The notes: a model not told the origin generated them from the letters alone. A stretch of DNA of 64,000 nucleotides from Gordonia insulae (GCF_003855095.1 NZ_CP033972.1:2418001-2482000); one strand, 5' to 3'; shown: positions 40,179-49,580, counted from the stretch's first letter. A program made the numbers and translations.

Positions 40179-40922
40179 TCAGGTCGTACTACGTCGCAGG
40201 GTGACCCGGTAGGTGTAGTGCTCGGGTAGGAAATAGCTCACCGCGAGTTCGACGGCGTTGCCGTCGGCGTCGCTGTAGAGGCGGTCGACCCGCAGCATCG
40301 CATGCCCCTCCGGGCAATTCAGCTGGGCGGCGACCGACCCATCGGCCGACGACACGGTGATCGATTGCGCTGCTTCCGCGATCGGCACACGCAGGTGCGG
40401 CTCGAGCAGACCGATCATGGTGTACGCGCTCGTCGCCCCGGCCGCGACCTCGGGCTTGTCGATCACGAGCCGGGCCACGTGCTCCGGCCAGCACACCGTT
40501 GTCAGCACGAAGGGCACGCCATCATGAAAGCGTCGGAATGCCATGCGGTACACCAGATCCGTGTCCAGGCGGAGCCGCCCGGCGGCCTCCAGATCGACCT
40601 GACGTCGCGGTGCCGACACCACCTCCATCGTGGTGTCGTCCGACAGGTTCATCAGGTCTTCGATGGACCCCAGTTGCCGGAGGTAACGTCCACCGCTCTC
40701 GGTGGCGAACGTCCCGCGACCGGGCACGCGATACACGGCCCCCTCTGCGACGAGATCCTGGAAGGCACGGCGTACGGTCTGCCGGCTCAGTCCGAACTCG
40801 TCGGACAACTCGGACTCGGTGGGCAGACGTACGCCCCCGCGATAGAGGCCCTCGGCGATCTGCGCGCGCAGAGTCCCGGCAAGGGCCCGGTAGGCCGGCT
40901 CGGCGAGATCACGGTGAGTCAT
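40179..40922 (-). CDS. HutC-type GntR (UTRA) transcriptional regulator, 247 aa
   Basis: A GntR winged helix (residues 8-75: LPTESELSDEFGLSRQTVRRAFQDLVAEG) is followed by a UTRA ligand-binding domain (residues 95-240, with YRMAFRRFHDGVPF and DRLYSDADGNAVELAVSYF). It is 34 bp downstream of the acyl-CoA dehydrogenase gene on the same strand and is probably cotranscribed with it, regulating the divergent promoter at 42109-42308. Confidence 0.87.
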   Translation of the reverse strand: MTHRDLAEPAYRALAGTLRAQIAEGLYRGGVRLPTESELSDEFGLSRQTVRRAFQDLVAEGAVYRVPGRGTFATESGGRYLRQLGSIEDLMNLSDDTTMEVVSAPRRQVDLEAAGRLRLDTDLVYRMAFRRFHDGVPFVLTTVCWPEHVARLVIDKPEVAAGATSAYTMIGLLEPHLRVPIAEAAQSITVSSADGSVAAQLNCPEGHAMLRVDRLYSDADGNAVELAVSYFLPEHYTYRVTLRRSTT

Positions 40923-40956
40923 CGCGGAAATCCTATCCGGCGACCGCGGTCGCCGG

Positions 40957-42108
40957 TCAGATCCCGCCGCGGTTGACGAGTTGGGCGGCGATGACGTTGC
41001 GTTGGATTTCGTTGGTGCCTTCGCCGACGATCATCAGGGGGGCGTCGCGGAAGTAGCGTTCGACGTCGTACTCGGTGGAGTAGCCGTAGCCGCCGTGGAT
41101 GCGCACGGCGTTGAGCGCGATCTCCATGGCGACCTCGGAGGCGAACAGTTTGGCCATCCCGGCTTCCATGTCGCAGCGTTGGCCCTTGTCGTATTGGTCG
41201 GCTGCATGCCAGGTCAACTGGCGGGCGGCGGTGAGTTTGGTGGCCATGTCGGCCAGGTAGTTGCCGATCGACTGATGTTTCCAGATCGGCTGCCCGAACG
41301 ACTCGCGTTGTTGGGCGTAGGCCAGCGAATCCTCCAACGCGGCGGTGGCCACACCGAGTGCGCGACAGGCCACCTGGATACGCCCGGTCTCCAGGCCCTT
41401 CATCATCTGCGAGAATCCGCGCCCCGGGGTGGTGCCCAGGATCGCCGAGCGGGCGATGCGGTAGCCGTCGAAGGACAGTTCACACGTCTCGACCCCCTTG
41501 TAGCCGAGTTTGGGCAGGTCCCGCGACACGGTCAGGCCGCGACCGTGTTCGACCAACACGATGGAGATGCCCCGATGCTTGGGCTGTGCGGCCGGGTCGG
41601 TCTTGCACAGCAACGCGATCAACCCGGATCGGCGGGCGTTGGAGATCCACGTCTTGGAACCGCTGATCACCAGATCGTCCCCGTCGACCCTGGCCACGGT
41701 CGACATGTTCTGCAGGTCCGACCCGCCACCGGGTTCGGTCAACGCCATCGTCGCACGCATCTCACCGCTGGCCAGCCGCGGCAGATAGTGCTGCTTCTGC
41801 TCCTCGGTACCGAACAACGTCAGCAACTTGGCGACCACCGTGTGACCACCCATCGCGCCGGCCAGACTCATCCACCCCCGCGCCAACTCCTGGGTCACCC
41901 GCGCATAACACGGCATCGACACCGGCGAACCCCCGTACTCCTCAGGCACCGCCAACCCGTAGATCCCGATCTGCTTCATCTGCTCGATCCACTTCTCCGG
42001 GTACTCGTTGTCATGCTCGACGTCGCGAACCGTCGGCTTCACATCACGATCGACAAACGCGCGCACGGTGTCGACGAGGAACGACTCTTCGGCGTTCAGG
42101 GTGCTCAT
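40957..42108 (-). CDS. Acyl-CoA dehydrogenase, 383 aa
   Basis: FAD/acyl-CoA motifs are present: ALTEPGGGSDLQNM (residues 125-138), SGSKTWISNARRSG near 150, catalytic Glu region in RYFRDAPLMIVGEGTNEIQRNVIA near the C-terminus, and RIHGGYGYSTEYDVER. The length is standard for short/branched-chain enzymes. It diverges from the citramalyl-CoA-lyase-like operon, suggesting a step on a C5 or related acyl-CoA feeding that pathway. Codon choice shifts along the gene (more TTG/GTT at the 3' end), which I note without conclusion. Confidence 0.87.
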   Translation of the reverse strand: MSTLNAEESFLVDTVRAFVDRDVKPTVRDVEHDNEYPEKWIEQMKQIGIYGLAVPEEYGGSPVSMPCYARVTQELARGWMSLAGAMGGHTVVAKLLTLFGTEEQKQHYLPRLASGEMRATMALTEPGGGSDLQNMSTVARVDGDDLVISGSKTWISNARRSGLIALLCKTDPAAQPKHRGISIVLVEHGRGLTVSRDLPKLGYKGVETCELSFDGYRIARSAILGTTPGRGFSQMMKGLETGRIQVACRALGVATAALEDSLAYAQQRESFGQPIWKHQSIGNYLADMATKLTAARQLTWHAADQYDKGQRCDMEAGMAKLFASEVAMEIALNAVRIHGGYGYSTEYDVERYFRDAPLMIVGEGTNEIQRNVIAAQLVNRGGI

Positions 42109-42263
42109 GAACCCACCTCACACAGGAAGCACTACATTTACTGGACATTTGTACGGCCATATTCCTGGGGACGATCGCGGTTGTCAACCCTCTTCGCACG
42201 AATTGTGGCACTTCACCCTCGCCCTTCCGTTGCCGTCGGCGGTCTGGTAGTAGTTCTTGGGGA

Positions 42264-42287
42264 ACCGATTTGGCCACCGATTTGGCC
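42264..42287. repeat. 12-bp tandem direct repeat upstream of the citramalyl-CoA-lyase-like gene
   Basis: Two perfect adjacent copies of accgatttggcc end 21 bp before the GTG start. The second copy overlaps TGGCCGTACA (42283-42292), whose reverse complement occurs at 42150-42159 near the opposite gene. This points to a regulator binding both sides of the divergent promoter. Confidence 0.5.
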
Positions 42288-42308
42288 GTACATGGATCGA
42301 GGAATCTC

Positions 42309-43154
42309 GTGCAGACACATCGACGGCGGGCCGCGCTCGTCGCGCCCGCTTCCGACGACCGCAAAGCCCGCAAGGCGCTCGCGTCCGCCGCTGACGAGGT
42401 CGTTCTCGACCTCGAGGATGCCGTGACGCCCGACCAGAAGGACACCGCCCGCGCCGCTGCCGCGGCACTGGTCGCCGAGTTCGGCGCGGATCGGCCGGTC
42501 TCGATCCGGATCAACGCCTTCGGCACCGAGTGGATCGAGGCGGATCTCGACGCATGCGCCGCGATGGGCGCGTCCTTGTCGTCCGTGGTGCTGCCGAAGG
42601 CCGAGACCGCAGAGCAGCTCGCCGACGTCGACCGTTCGCTGGGCGGCGCACCGGCCCGCCTGCAGATCCTCGTCGAGACACCGATCGGGATACGGGACAT
42701 CGGCGCCGTGTGCACCGGGTCGGATCGTCTCGACGTCGTGGTCATCGGCTACGCGGATCTCGGTGCGACACTGGGCCGCCCGCCTTCGGCACCGCAATCG
42801 GTATGGCATCCGATCCAGGACGCCGTACTCGTGGCCGCTCGCGCCGCGGGGATCTCGGTGATCGACGGGCCCCACCTCACCATCGCCGACGACGACGGAT
42901 TCCGATCAGCGAAGACGTGGGTGCGTGACCTGGGTTTCGACGGCACGTGGGTCATCCACCCCGCGCAGATCGACTCGGCAACCGCCATTTTCACGCCGGA
43001 CGACGACGCCGTCGCCGATGCGCGACGAGTACTCGACGCGTTGGATGAGGCTGCCGCACGCGGTGACGGTGCCGCCAAACTCGACGGCCGCATGCTCGAC
43101 GAGGCGCTCGCGGTGTCCGCGCGGCGTGTGCTGGCGAAGGCGGAGCCGGCATGA
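42309..43154 (+). CDS. HpcH/HpaI (CitE-like) aldolase, probable citramalyl-CoA lyase, 281 aa
   Basis: The CitE fold begins RRAALVAPASDDRKARKAL. Metal and CoA-binding motifs are EVVLDLEDAVTPDQKDTAR (residues 29-47), PVSIRINAFGTEW and VLPKAE, with LQILVETPIGIRDIG containing the conserved Glu. The late GTWVIHPAQI matches CitE and L-malyl/citramalyl-CoA lyases. I start at GTG 42309, preceded by GAGGAA. It is coupled by ATGA to a MaoC double-hotdog hydratase, as expected for a hydratase-lyase pair. Confidence 0.8.
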   Translation: MQTHRRRAALVAPASDDRKARKALASAADEVVLDLEDAVTPDQKDTARAAAAALVAEFGADRPVSIRINAFGTEWIEADLDACAAMGASLSSVVLPKAETAEQLADVDRSLGGAPARLQILVETPIGIRDIGAVCTGSDRLDVVVIGYADLGATLGRPPSAPQSVWHPIQDAVLVAARAAGISVIDGPHLTIADDDGFRSAKTWVRDLGFDGTWVIHPAQIDSATAIFTPDDDAVADARRVLDALDEAAARGDGAAKLDGRMLDEALAVSARRVLAKAEPA

Positions 43155-44152
43155 GCGCCGGCCGAATCCCTGTCGGCGGCCCGTATTTCGACGAGCTGGC
43201 CGTCGGTCAGACCTTCGACGACGCCCCGTCGGTGACCCTCACCTCGGGTCTGGCGGCGACCCATCAGGCCATCCTCGGGGACCGGATGCGCCTCCCGCTC
43301 GACGTCACGCTGACCGAGCGGGTCACCGGGCGCGACCGTCCGATCGCCCATCCCGGACTGGTGTGCGATCTCGCGATCGGGCAGTCGACGCTGGCCACGC
43401 ACCACGTGAAGGCGAACCTCTTCTACCGGGGACTGCGGTTCCTGACCCATCCGCACCTCGGCGACACCCTCACCACCAGGACGGAAGTCGTGGGGCTGCG
43501 GGAGAACTCGGGGAGGCCCGGACGCGCGCCGACCGGACTTGCCGCCCTGCACATCATCACCTCGGATCAGGACGGGACGGTGGTCCTGGACTTCCATCGA
43601 TGCGCGATGCTGCCGTTGAGTGCCTCGCCGGATCCCGACAGGGTCCGGCACTCCGACAATCTCGCGGCGATCGGCGCCGACACGTCGGGCGATCCGGTGG
43701 TGCCGGCCTGGGACCTGTCGGTCTACCGCGATGCGGTTCGTGGACAGCACTTCTCGGCCGATCTGACCGGCAACGTCTACGCATCGAGCGGTGATGTGGT
43801 GTCCAGCGCCCCGGAGCTGGCGCGACTCACCCTCAACGTCGCGGCGACGCACCACGATGAACGGGTCGGTGCCGCCGGGCGTCTGGTCTATGGCGGACAT
43901 ACGATCGGAGTGGCCCTCGCCCAGGCCAATCGGGCCCTGCCCAACCTGGTGACCGTCCTGGATTGGGCATCCTGCGATCACACCGGTCCGGTCCACGAGG
44001 GCGACACCCTGACGAGTGAACTGTTCGTCGAACAGGCGGTCGGGCTGGAATCCGGCGGGGTGCTCGATCTGCGGTCCGTGGTCAGCGCGCACGTCGCCGA
44101 CAGCGACCCACGCCCCGTCCTCGACTGGCGTTTCCGCGCCCTCATGGCGTGA
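43151..44152 (+). CDS. MaoC double-hotdog hydratase, mesaconyl/itaconyl-CoA hydratase-like, 333 aa
   Basis: The first hotdog half (residues 10-160) opens PYFDELAVGQTFDDAPSVTLT and the second (residues 185-330) has RGQHFSADLTGNVYASSGDVVSS and GRLVYGGHTIGVALAQANRALP, the hydratase-2 motif. Two tandem domains of this size match mesaconyl-C4-CoA or itaconyl-CoA hydratases. Its product would be citramalyl-CoA, the substrate of the upstream lyase. Confidence 0.77.
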   Translation: MSAGRIPVGGPYFDELAVGQTFDDAPSVTLTSGLAATHQAILGDRMRLPLDVTLTERVTGRDRPIAHPGLVCDLAIGQSTLATHHVKANLFYRGLRFLTHPHLGDTLTTRTEVVGLRENSGRPGRAPTGLAALHIITSDQDGTVVLDFHRCAMLPLSASPDPDRVRHSDNLAAIGADTSGDPVVPAWDLSVYRDAVRGQHFSADLTGNVYASSGDVVSSAPELARLTLNVAATHHDERVGAAGRLVYGGHTIGVALAQANRALPNLVTVLDWASCDHTGPVHEGDTLTSELFVEQAVGLESGGVLDLRSVVSAHVADSDPRPVLDWRFRALMA

Positions 44153-44215
44153 TCCACCCGGTATGACGCGATCAGCGTGATCCACTCCGAAGACCGAACC
44201 ACAAGGGAGCTCAAC

Positions 44216-45352
44216 GTGACCACCCCGGACAAGCCACTCGCCGGTCTGACCATCATCGAGGTGTCGAGCTTCATCGCGTCGCCGCTGGCCGGGCTGACCC
44301 TGTCGCAACTCGGCGCCGACGTCACCCGCGTCGACCCGGTCGGGGGCGCCGCCGACGTCAACCGCTGGCCCGTCACCGACGACGGAGAGTCCATCTACTG
44401 GACGGGGCTGAACAAGGGCAAGCGATCTGTCACGGCCGACCTGCGTTCGCCCGAGGGCCAGTCACTGGTGCAGCGACTGGTCGCCGAGTCGGGCGAGGGC
44501 GGCGGCATCCTCCTGACCAACCAGGCCGGCCGGGCGTGGATGAGTCACGAGACCCTGTCCGGGGTCCGACCCGATGTCATCACCTGCGAGATCCTCGGCC
44601 GCACCGACGGCACACCCGGCGTCGACTACACCGTCAACGCCGGCCTCGGCTTCCCGATGATCACCGGTCCGGTCGACCACGCCGGTACGGTCAACCACGT
44701 GCTCCCGGCGTGGGACCTGGCCTGCGGGCTGTATGCGGCACTGGCCATCTCCGCCGCGGTCCGGCGGCGTGAGGCGACCGGGCTCGGTGCGCACATCACG
44801 TTGCCGCTCGAGGACACCGCGTTGTCGATCGCCAGCACGCTCGGCTACCTGACCGAACCGCAGGTCACCGGCCGGAGCCGACCGGGTACCGGCAACGACG
44901 TGTACGGCACGTACGGAACCGATTTCGTCACGCGCGACGGCGGACGGTTCATGATCGTGGCCCTCACCTCTCGCCACTTCCGGGACCTCGTGGAGATGAC
45001 CGGCGTGGGCGAGGCCGTCGAGGCCGTGGCCACGGCACTCGGCGCCGACTTCGGCACCGAAGCCGACCGGTTCACACATCGAGGTGTCATCACCGCACTC
45101 GTCGAGCCCTGGTTCGCCCGCCACACCACGGCCGAAGTGGCAGCCGCACTGGAGAAGTCGTCGGTGCTGTCGGAGCAGTACCGCAGCTTCGAGGATGTCG
45201 TCGCATCCGGCACGCTCGCCGACAACCCGCTCTTCGCGGAACTGGACCAGCCGAAGATCGGGACGTTCCTCGCCGCCGGTCTACCCGCAGCCTTCGACGG
45301 CGTGCACTACTTCACCGGTCCCGCGCCGGAATTGGGCGCCGACAACCCCTGA
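44216..45352 (+). CDS. CaiB/BaiF (class III) CoA-transferase, 378 aa
   Basis: The start LAGLTIIEVSSFIASPLAGLTLSQLGADVTRVD and GLNKGKRSVTADLRSPEGQ mark family III CoA-transferases. The catalytic Asp is in VDYTVNAGLGFPMITG near residue 140. I use the GTG at 44216 with AGGGAG upstream; the gap to the MaoC gene is 63 bp. It likely loads CoA onto the dicarboxylic acid processed by the hydratase and lyase. Confidence 0.82.
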   Translation: MTTPDKPLAGLTIIEVSSFIASPLAGLTLSQLGADVTRVDPVGGAADVNRWPVTDDGESIYWTGLNKGKRSVTADLRSPEGQSLVQRLVAESGEGGGILLTNQAGRAWMSHETLSGVRPDVITCEILGRTDGTPGVDYTVNAGLGFPMITGPVDHAGTVNHVLPAWDLACGLYAALAISAAVRRREATGLGAHITLPLEDTALSIASTLGYLTEPQVTGRSRPGTGNDVYGTYGTDFVTRDGGRFMIVALTSRHFRDLVEMTGVGEAVEAVATALGADFGTEADRFTHRGVITALVEPWFARHTTAEVAAALEKSSVLSEQYRSFEDVVASGTLADNPLFAELDQPKIGTFLAAGLPAAFDGVHYFTGPAPELGADNP

Positions 45353-45376
45353 CAACCCTCCGGCTCCCGACGACCC

Positions 45377-45436
45377 GGATTCGGCGGGGTCGGATTCGCC
45401 GGGTTTGGATTCGGCGGGGTCGGGTCAGGCGGGTTC
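45377..45436. repeat. 15-bp imperfect tandem repeat between convergent CaiB genes
   Basis: Four head-to-tail units of the type ggattcggcggggtc (units 1 and 3 identical, 2 and 4 diverged) fill nearly all of the 82-bp gap and touch the stop codon of the minus-strand gene. Confidence 0.8.
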
Positions 45437-46595
45437 AGTGTGGATCGCCGTCGAGCTCCCGGAGAATGGTCTCCGTGTGCTCGCCGAGAGCGGGCACGGG
45501 ACCCATGGGGAGTTCGACGTCGGCGAAGGTCATCGGCGGCAGCAACGCGCGGATCGGTCCGGCCTCGGTGTCGACATCGCGCCACCGATCGCGTTCGGAC
45601 AGTTGAGGATGCGCGACCACACCGTCGAGTTCCCGGATCTCGGCCGCGGGAATTCCTGCGGCGGCGAGCTTCTCGTCGAGTTCGGCGGTGGTGAACCGTT
45701 TGGTCTCGACCGCGACGGCGGCGTCGACCTCCCCGCGCCGCTCGACCCTGTCGATGTTGGTGGCATAGCGCGGGTCGTCGGCCAGGTCGGGCCGCGACAG
45801 CACGTCCGCGATGAGAACCCGCCAGCCCCGGTCGTTCTGGACACCGATCAGGATCTCGCCGTCGCTGGTGGGATAACGGTCGTACGGGACGATCGCGGCG
45901 TGACCGACCCCCGACCGCGCGATCTGCCGATCGCCGTACAGCCGCATGTACATCGGATGCCCCATCCACTCCACCGTCGCGTCGAACATCGACACGGAGA
46001 TCGAGGCACCCGCCCCGGTCGAACCGCGCCGCACGAGGGCACCGAGAATCGAGGTCAGCGCGTACATCCCGGCGGCGATGTCCGAGGTGGGGATGCCGGT
46101 CTTCGCGACCTCGTCGGCGCTACCGGTCACCGAGATCAAGCCGGCCTCGGCCTGCACCAGCATGTCGTAGGCCTTGCGCTCGCGATACGGACCGGCATCG
46201 CCGTAGCCGGACATGTCGACGACGATCAGGCCGTCGTGGTCGGCGCGCAGGTCGTCGGCGCCGAATCCGAGCCTGGCCGCTGCACCGGGCGCGAGATTCT
46301 GCAGGAAGACGTCCGACCGTGCGACCAGTCGGCGCAGCACGTCGCGCCCCGAGTCCGACTTCAGATCGAGGGACAACGACTCCTTGCCACGATTGAGCCA
46401 GACGAAGTGGGAGGCCAGACCGTGCACCACGTCGTCGTAGTTGCGGGCGAAGTCGCCCTCACCGACCCGCTCGACCTTGATGACCCGCGCACCCATGTCG
46501 GCGAGATGTCGGGTCGCCAGGGGCGCGGCGACGGCCTGCTCCAGCGCGACGACGGTGATCCCGGCCAGCGGGAGGGACAGGTGATCGGCATCCAC
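45435..46595 (-). CDS. CaiB/BaiF (class III) CoA-transferase, 386 aa
   Basis: PLAGITVVALEQAVAAPLATRHLADMGARVIKVERVGEGDFARNYDDVVHG and WLNRGKESLSLDLKSDSG (family landmarks, residues 8-80) place it near itaconate/mesaconate-type CoA-transferases. The catalytic Asp is in KAYDMLVQAEAGLISVTG. I start at GTG 46595; a TTG at 46631 would add 12 residues. It is convergent with the first CaiB gene, and the two share only the family core. Confidence 0.82.
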   Translation of the reverse strand: MDADHLSLPLAGITVVALEQAVAAPLATRHLADMGARVIKVERVGEGDFARNYDDVVHGLASHFVWLNRGKESLSLDLKSDSGRDVLRRLVARSDVFLQNLAPGAAARLGFGADDLRADHDGLIVVDMSGYGDAGPYRERKAYDMLVQAEAGLISVTGSADEVAKTGIPTSDIAAGMYALTSILGALVRRGSTGAGASISVSMFDATVEWMGHPMYMRLYGDRQIARSGVGHAAIVPYDRYPTSDGEILIGVQNDRGWRVLIADVLSRPDLADDPRYATNIDRVERRGEVDAAVAVETKRFTTAELDEKLAAAGIPAAEIRELDGVVAHPQLSERDRWRDVDTEAGPIRALLPPMTFADVELPMGPVPALGEHTETILRELDGDPH

Positions 46596-46773
46596 CGGGC
46601 AACCATCGCCTTCCGGCCCCGGACCCGTCAACGTGATGCATCACCGGAGGCCATAGGCAGTTCCTCATCGTGTCTGAGTCGGACCCACTTTGAACATGAA
46701 GGCCGCCTCATGATCCGATGGAAGTTGATCGCCGCAACCGTCCGGCCCGTCGGCGGCATCATCTGGAGGTGAA

Positions 46774-47850
46774 ATGACCACGATCGAGGTCACCGGCCAT
46801 CGTCAACGCGAGGCCTGGGCGGAGAAGGTGCTTCCGCCGGTCGAGGAGGTCCGGCCCGGCCTGTGGTCCATCCCGGTCCCGATGCCGGGCAACCCGCTGC
46901 GATACGTCCTCATCTACGCCCTCGCCCTCCCCGAGGGTGTCGCCCTCATCGACACCGGGTGGAACACCGACGAATCCTGGCACGCCCTCGTCGACGGTCT
47001 GCACGCCACCGGACACGATGTGACCGATGTCCGGCACGTCTCCATCACCCACCTGCATCCCGATCACTTCGGCCTGGTCCCCCGACTGCTCGAACACACC
47101 GACCCGGTGCTCGCGATGCACCGCAACGATGCACGTCACCTGCACCACGTCACCGAGGCGGAGATCGAGCGACAGATCGACGGCGCGCAGCGGGAACTCG
47201 AGATCCACGGCGCGCCGACCGACGTCGTGGACACCGGATTCCGCGAGATCGCCCGCCTGCCGGACGGCCGCACCATGGATGTCGAACTCGACGACGGCGA
47301 CCCCCTGGACCTTCCCGGCTGGAATGTCCGGGCGCTGTGGACGCCGGGACACACCGCGGGTCACCTCTGCTTTGTCGACGAGGATGCGGGTGTCATCTTC
47401 ACCGGCGACCATCTCCTCCCCCGGATCAGCCCGAATGTGTCGACGAATCGTTTCCAGTCGCACAATCCGCTGTCGGAGTATCTGATCTCGTTGGCGAACA
47501 CCGAGCATCTGCCCGACCTCGAGGCCCTGCCGTCACACGAGTACCGGTTCCGCGGGCTCGCCGACCGGGTGACCCACCTCCTCGCACATCATGAGGAACG
47601 ACTCGACGAGATCACCGCGGCGGTCGTCGCCGAGCCGCAGAGCACGGCCTGGGACATCACCCGCTCGGTGACCTGGTCCCGTCCGTTCGAGCAACTGTCG
47701 GTCCCGCTCAGCCGGATGGCATTGGGCGAGACCAACGCACACCTCGTCGTCCTGCAGCAGCGGGGCATACTGACCCCCACCGAAGGCATACCGATCCGAT
47801 GGACGGCGACACACGCCCCGTCCCCCACCGAAGTCAGGAGTCCCCGATGA
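46774..47850 (+). CDS. Metallo-beta-lactamase-fold hydrolase, 358 aa
   Basis: The HxHxDH metal motif is THLHPDHFG near residue 90; further ligands are in TPGHTAGHLCF near 190 and FTGDHLLPR near 210. A C-terminal winged helix-like region (WSRPFEQLSVPLSRMALGETNAHLVVLQQRG) is typical of the thioesterase-like branch. An almost perfect Shine-Dalgarno (GGAGGTGA) stands before the ATG. Coupling by ATGA to an enoyl-CoA hydratase suggests CoA-thioester or lactone hydrolysis. Confidence 0.83.
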   Translation: MTTIEVTGHRQREAWAEKVLPPVEEVRPGLWSIPVPMPGNPLRYVLIYALALPEGVALIDTGWNTDESWHALVDGLHATGHDVTDVRHVSITHLHPDHFGLVPRLLEHTDPVLAMHRNDARHLHHVTEAEIERQIDGAQRELEIHGAPTDVVDTGFREIARLPDGRTMDVELDDGDPLDLPGWNVRALWTPGHTAGHLCFVDEDAGVIFTGDHLLPRISPNVSTNRFQSHNPLSEYLISLANTEHLPDLEALPSHEYRFRGLADRVTHLLAHHEERLDEITAAVVAEPQSTAWDITRSVTWSRPFEQLSVPLSRMALGETNAHLVVLQQRGILTPTEGIPIRWTATHAPSPTEVRSPR

Positions 47851-48608
47851 GCGACGTGCTCACCGAGTTCGCCGACGGCGTCGCCGTCATCACGATCAAC
47901 CGGCCCGAGGCGAAGAACGCAGTCAATCTGGCCGTCGCCGAGGGCATCGCGGCCGCGATCGACGAGCTCGAATCCCGCGACGACATCACCATCGGCATCC
48001 TCACCGGCGCCGGCAGCACGTTCTGCGCGGGGATGGACCTGAAGGCGTTCACCCGGGGCGAGAACGTCACGCTCCCGGGCCGCGGATTCGGCGGTCTCGC
48101 CGACTCCCCGCCGACCAAGCCGCTCATCGCCGCGGTCGAGGGCTGGGCGTTGGCCGGTGGCTGCGAACTCGCGTTGACCTCCGACCTCATCGTCGCCGCC
48201 CGGGACTCGAAGTTCGGCATCCCCGAGGTCAAGCGCGGACTGGCCGCGGCGGCCGGCGGTCTGCTGCGCCTGCCCAAGACTCTGCCCTATCAGCTGGCGA
48301 TGGAGATGGCGCTCACGGGCGAACCGCTCAGCGCGGCACGCGCCCACGAGTTCGGCCTGGTCAACCGGCTGACCGAGCCCGGTGACGCGCTCGCCGGGGC
48401 CCGCGAGCTCGCCGCGACCATCGCGGCCAACGGCCCGCTGGCCGTGCGCGCGACCAAACAGGTCGTCTCGATGGCGATCCGCTACACCGACCCCGAGCTG
48501 ATCAAGGCCCAGTGGGAGCACCTCGGTCCGGTCTTCGGCTCGGACGACGCGCAGGAGGGTGCGCGCGCCTTCGCCGAGAAGCGGGCACCCAACTGGACCG
48601 GCAAGTGA
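47847..48608 (+). CDS. Enoyl-CoA hydratase/isomerase family protein, 253 aa
   Basis: Crotonase landmarks are INRPEAKNAVNLAVAEGI (residues 18-35), the first oxyanion strand GAGSTFCAGMDLKAF near 60, and AVEGWALAGGCELALTSDLIVAARDSKFGIPEVKRGL near 97-133 with the catalytic Glu in GIPEV. It hydrates trans-2-enoyl-CoA. The ATG overlaps the hydrolase stop. The two form an operon ahead of the LysR pair. Confidence 0.87.
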   Translation: MSDVLTEFADGVAVITINRPEAKNAVNLAVAEGIAAAIDELESRDDITIGILTGAGSTFCAGMDLKAFTRGENVTLPGRGFGGLADSPPTKPLIAAVEGWALAGGCELALTSDLIVAARDSKFGIPEVKRGLAAAAGGLLRLPKTLPYQLAMEMALTGEPLSAARAHEFGLVNRLTEPGDALAGARELAATIAANGPLAVRATKQVVSMAIRYTDPELIKAQWEHLGPVFGSDDAQEGARAFAEKRAPNWTGK

Positions 48609-48673
48609 CGGCGGGCCGGATTCACCCCGCACGATGACCCCTCGGGCCACCGACCATCCGTACGATCACTGAG

Positions 48674-49576
48674 GTGGACCTGCACCTCGTCACCTACTTC
48701 GTAGCGGTGGTGGATCATGGCGGGATCACCCGGGCGGCGCAGTCGCTCTACATCTCGCAGCCGTCGCTGTCGCAGGCGATCCGGACGCTCGAACGTCGCC
48801 TGGGGGTGACGCTGTTCGATCGGACGGGCCGTCGGCTGGAACTGACCGAGGCCGGCCGCAAACTCGACGTCGCGGCCCGGCGCATCCTGGCCGACGTCGA
48901 CCGCGCGAAGGCCAAGGTGGAGGCGGTTCGTGAGCTCCGTGCCGGTCGGGTCGACATCGTCACGCACGCGGCGTTCAGCATCGATCCCCTGGTGGAGATG
49001 ATCCGGGTGTTCCGCGAACGATTCCCGCGCCTCGCGGCGCGGGTCGTCGCGGCCGACGGGCCCAGTGGCGTGTTGGCGTCGTTGCGCAGTGGTGACGCCG
49101 AGGTCGGTCTGATGGATACCGAGGCCGAGCATGCGACATTCACCGCGATCTCACTCGGGACTCAGGAACTCGTGCTGACCGCCCCACCCGGGATCGGTGC
49201 GGATCTGGTCGATCCGGTGCCACGTCGGGCCGTGCGGTCCATCCCACTGGTGGTCGACAACGCCGACCCGGGCACCGCGGCCGTGCTCGGCGATCTCATC
49301 GACGACGATGCACGCAACGTGGTCGTCGACTGCGCACACCCCACGGCCACCTGGGATCTCGTCGAACGCGGCACCGGCGCCACGATCGCACCGCGTGTGG
49401 TCGCCGAGCAGCAGATGCCCGACGCACTCCGTCTGCGGCTCGACCCACCGTTGAGCCGGTCGTTCGGCCTGGTGCTGCGGTCGGGACGACCGTCGCCCGC
49501 GGCCATGGCGTTCATCGCGATCGCCAAGGGCCACGTCGGGATCAGCACGGACCCCACCGAGTTCGGCGCGTGGTAG
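48674..49576 (+). CDS. LysR-family regulator, first of a tandem pair, 300 aa
   Basis: The HTH reads MDLHLVTYFVAVVDHGGITRAAQSLYISQPSLSQAIRTLERRLG (residues 1-44), followed by a periplasmic-binding-like sensor domain. GTG start at 48674. It sits 65 bp after the enoyl-CoA hydratase and 4 bp before a second LysR gene on the same strand. Confidence 0.87.
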   Translation: MDLHLVTYFVAVVDHGGITRAAQSLYISQPSLSQAIRTLERRLGVTLFDRTGRRLELTEAGRKLDVAARRILADVDRAKAKVEAVRELRAGRVDIVTHAAFSIDPLVEMIRVFRERFPRLAARVVAADGPSGVLASLRSGDAEVGLMDTEAEHATFTAISLGTQELVLTAPPGIGADLVDPVPRRAVRSIPLVVDNADPGTAAVLGDLIDDDARNVVVDCAHPTATWDLVERGTGATIAPRVVAEQQMPDALRLRLDPPLSRSFGLVLRSGRPSPAAMAFIAIAKGHVGISTDPTEFGAW

Positions 49577-49580
49577 ACAC

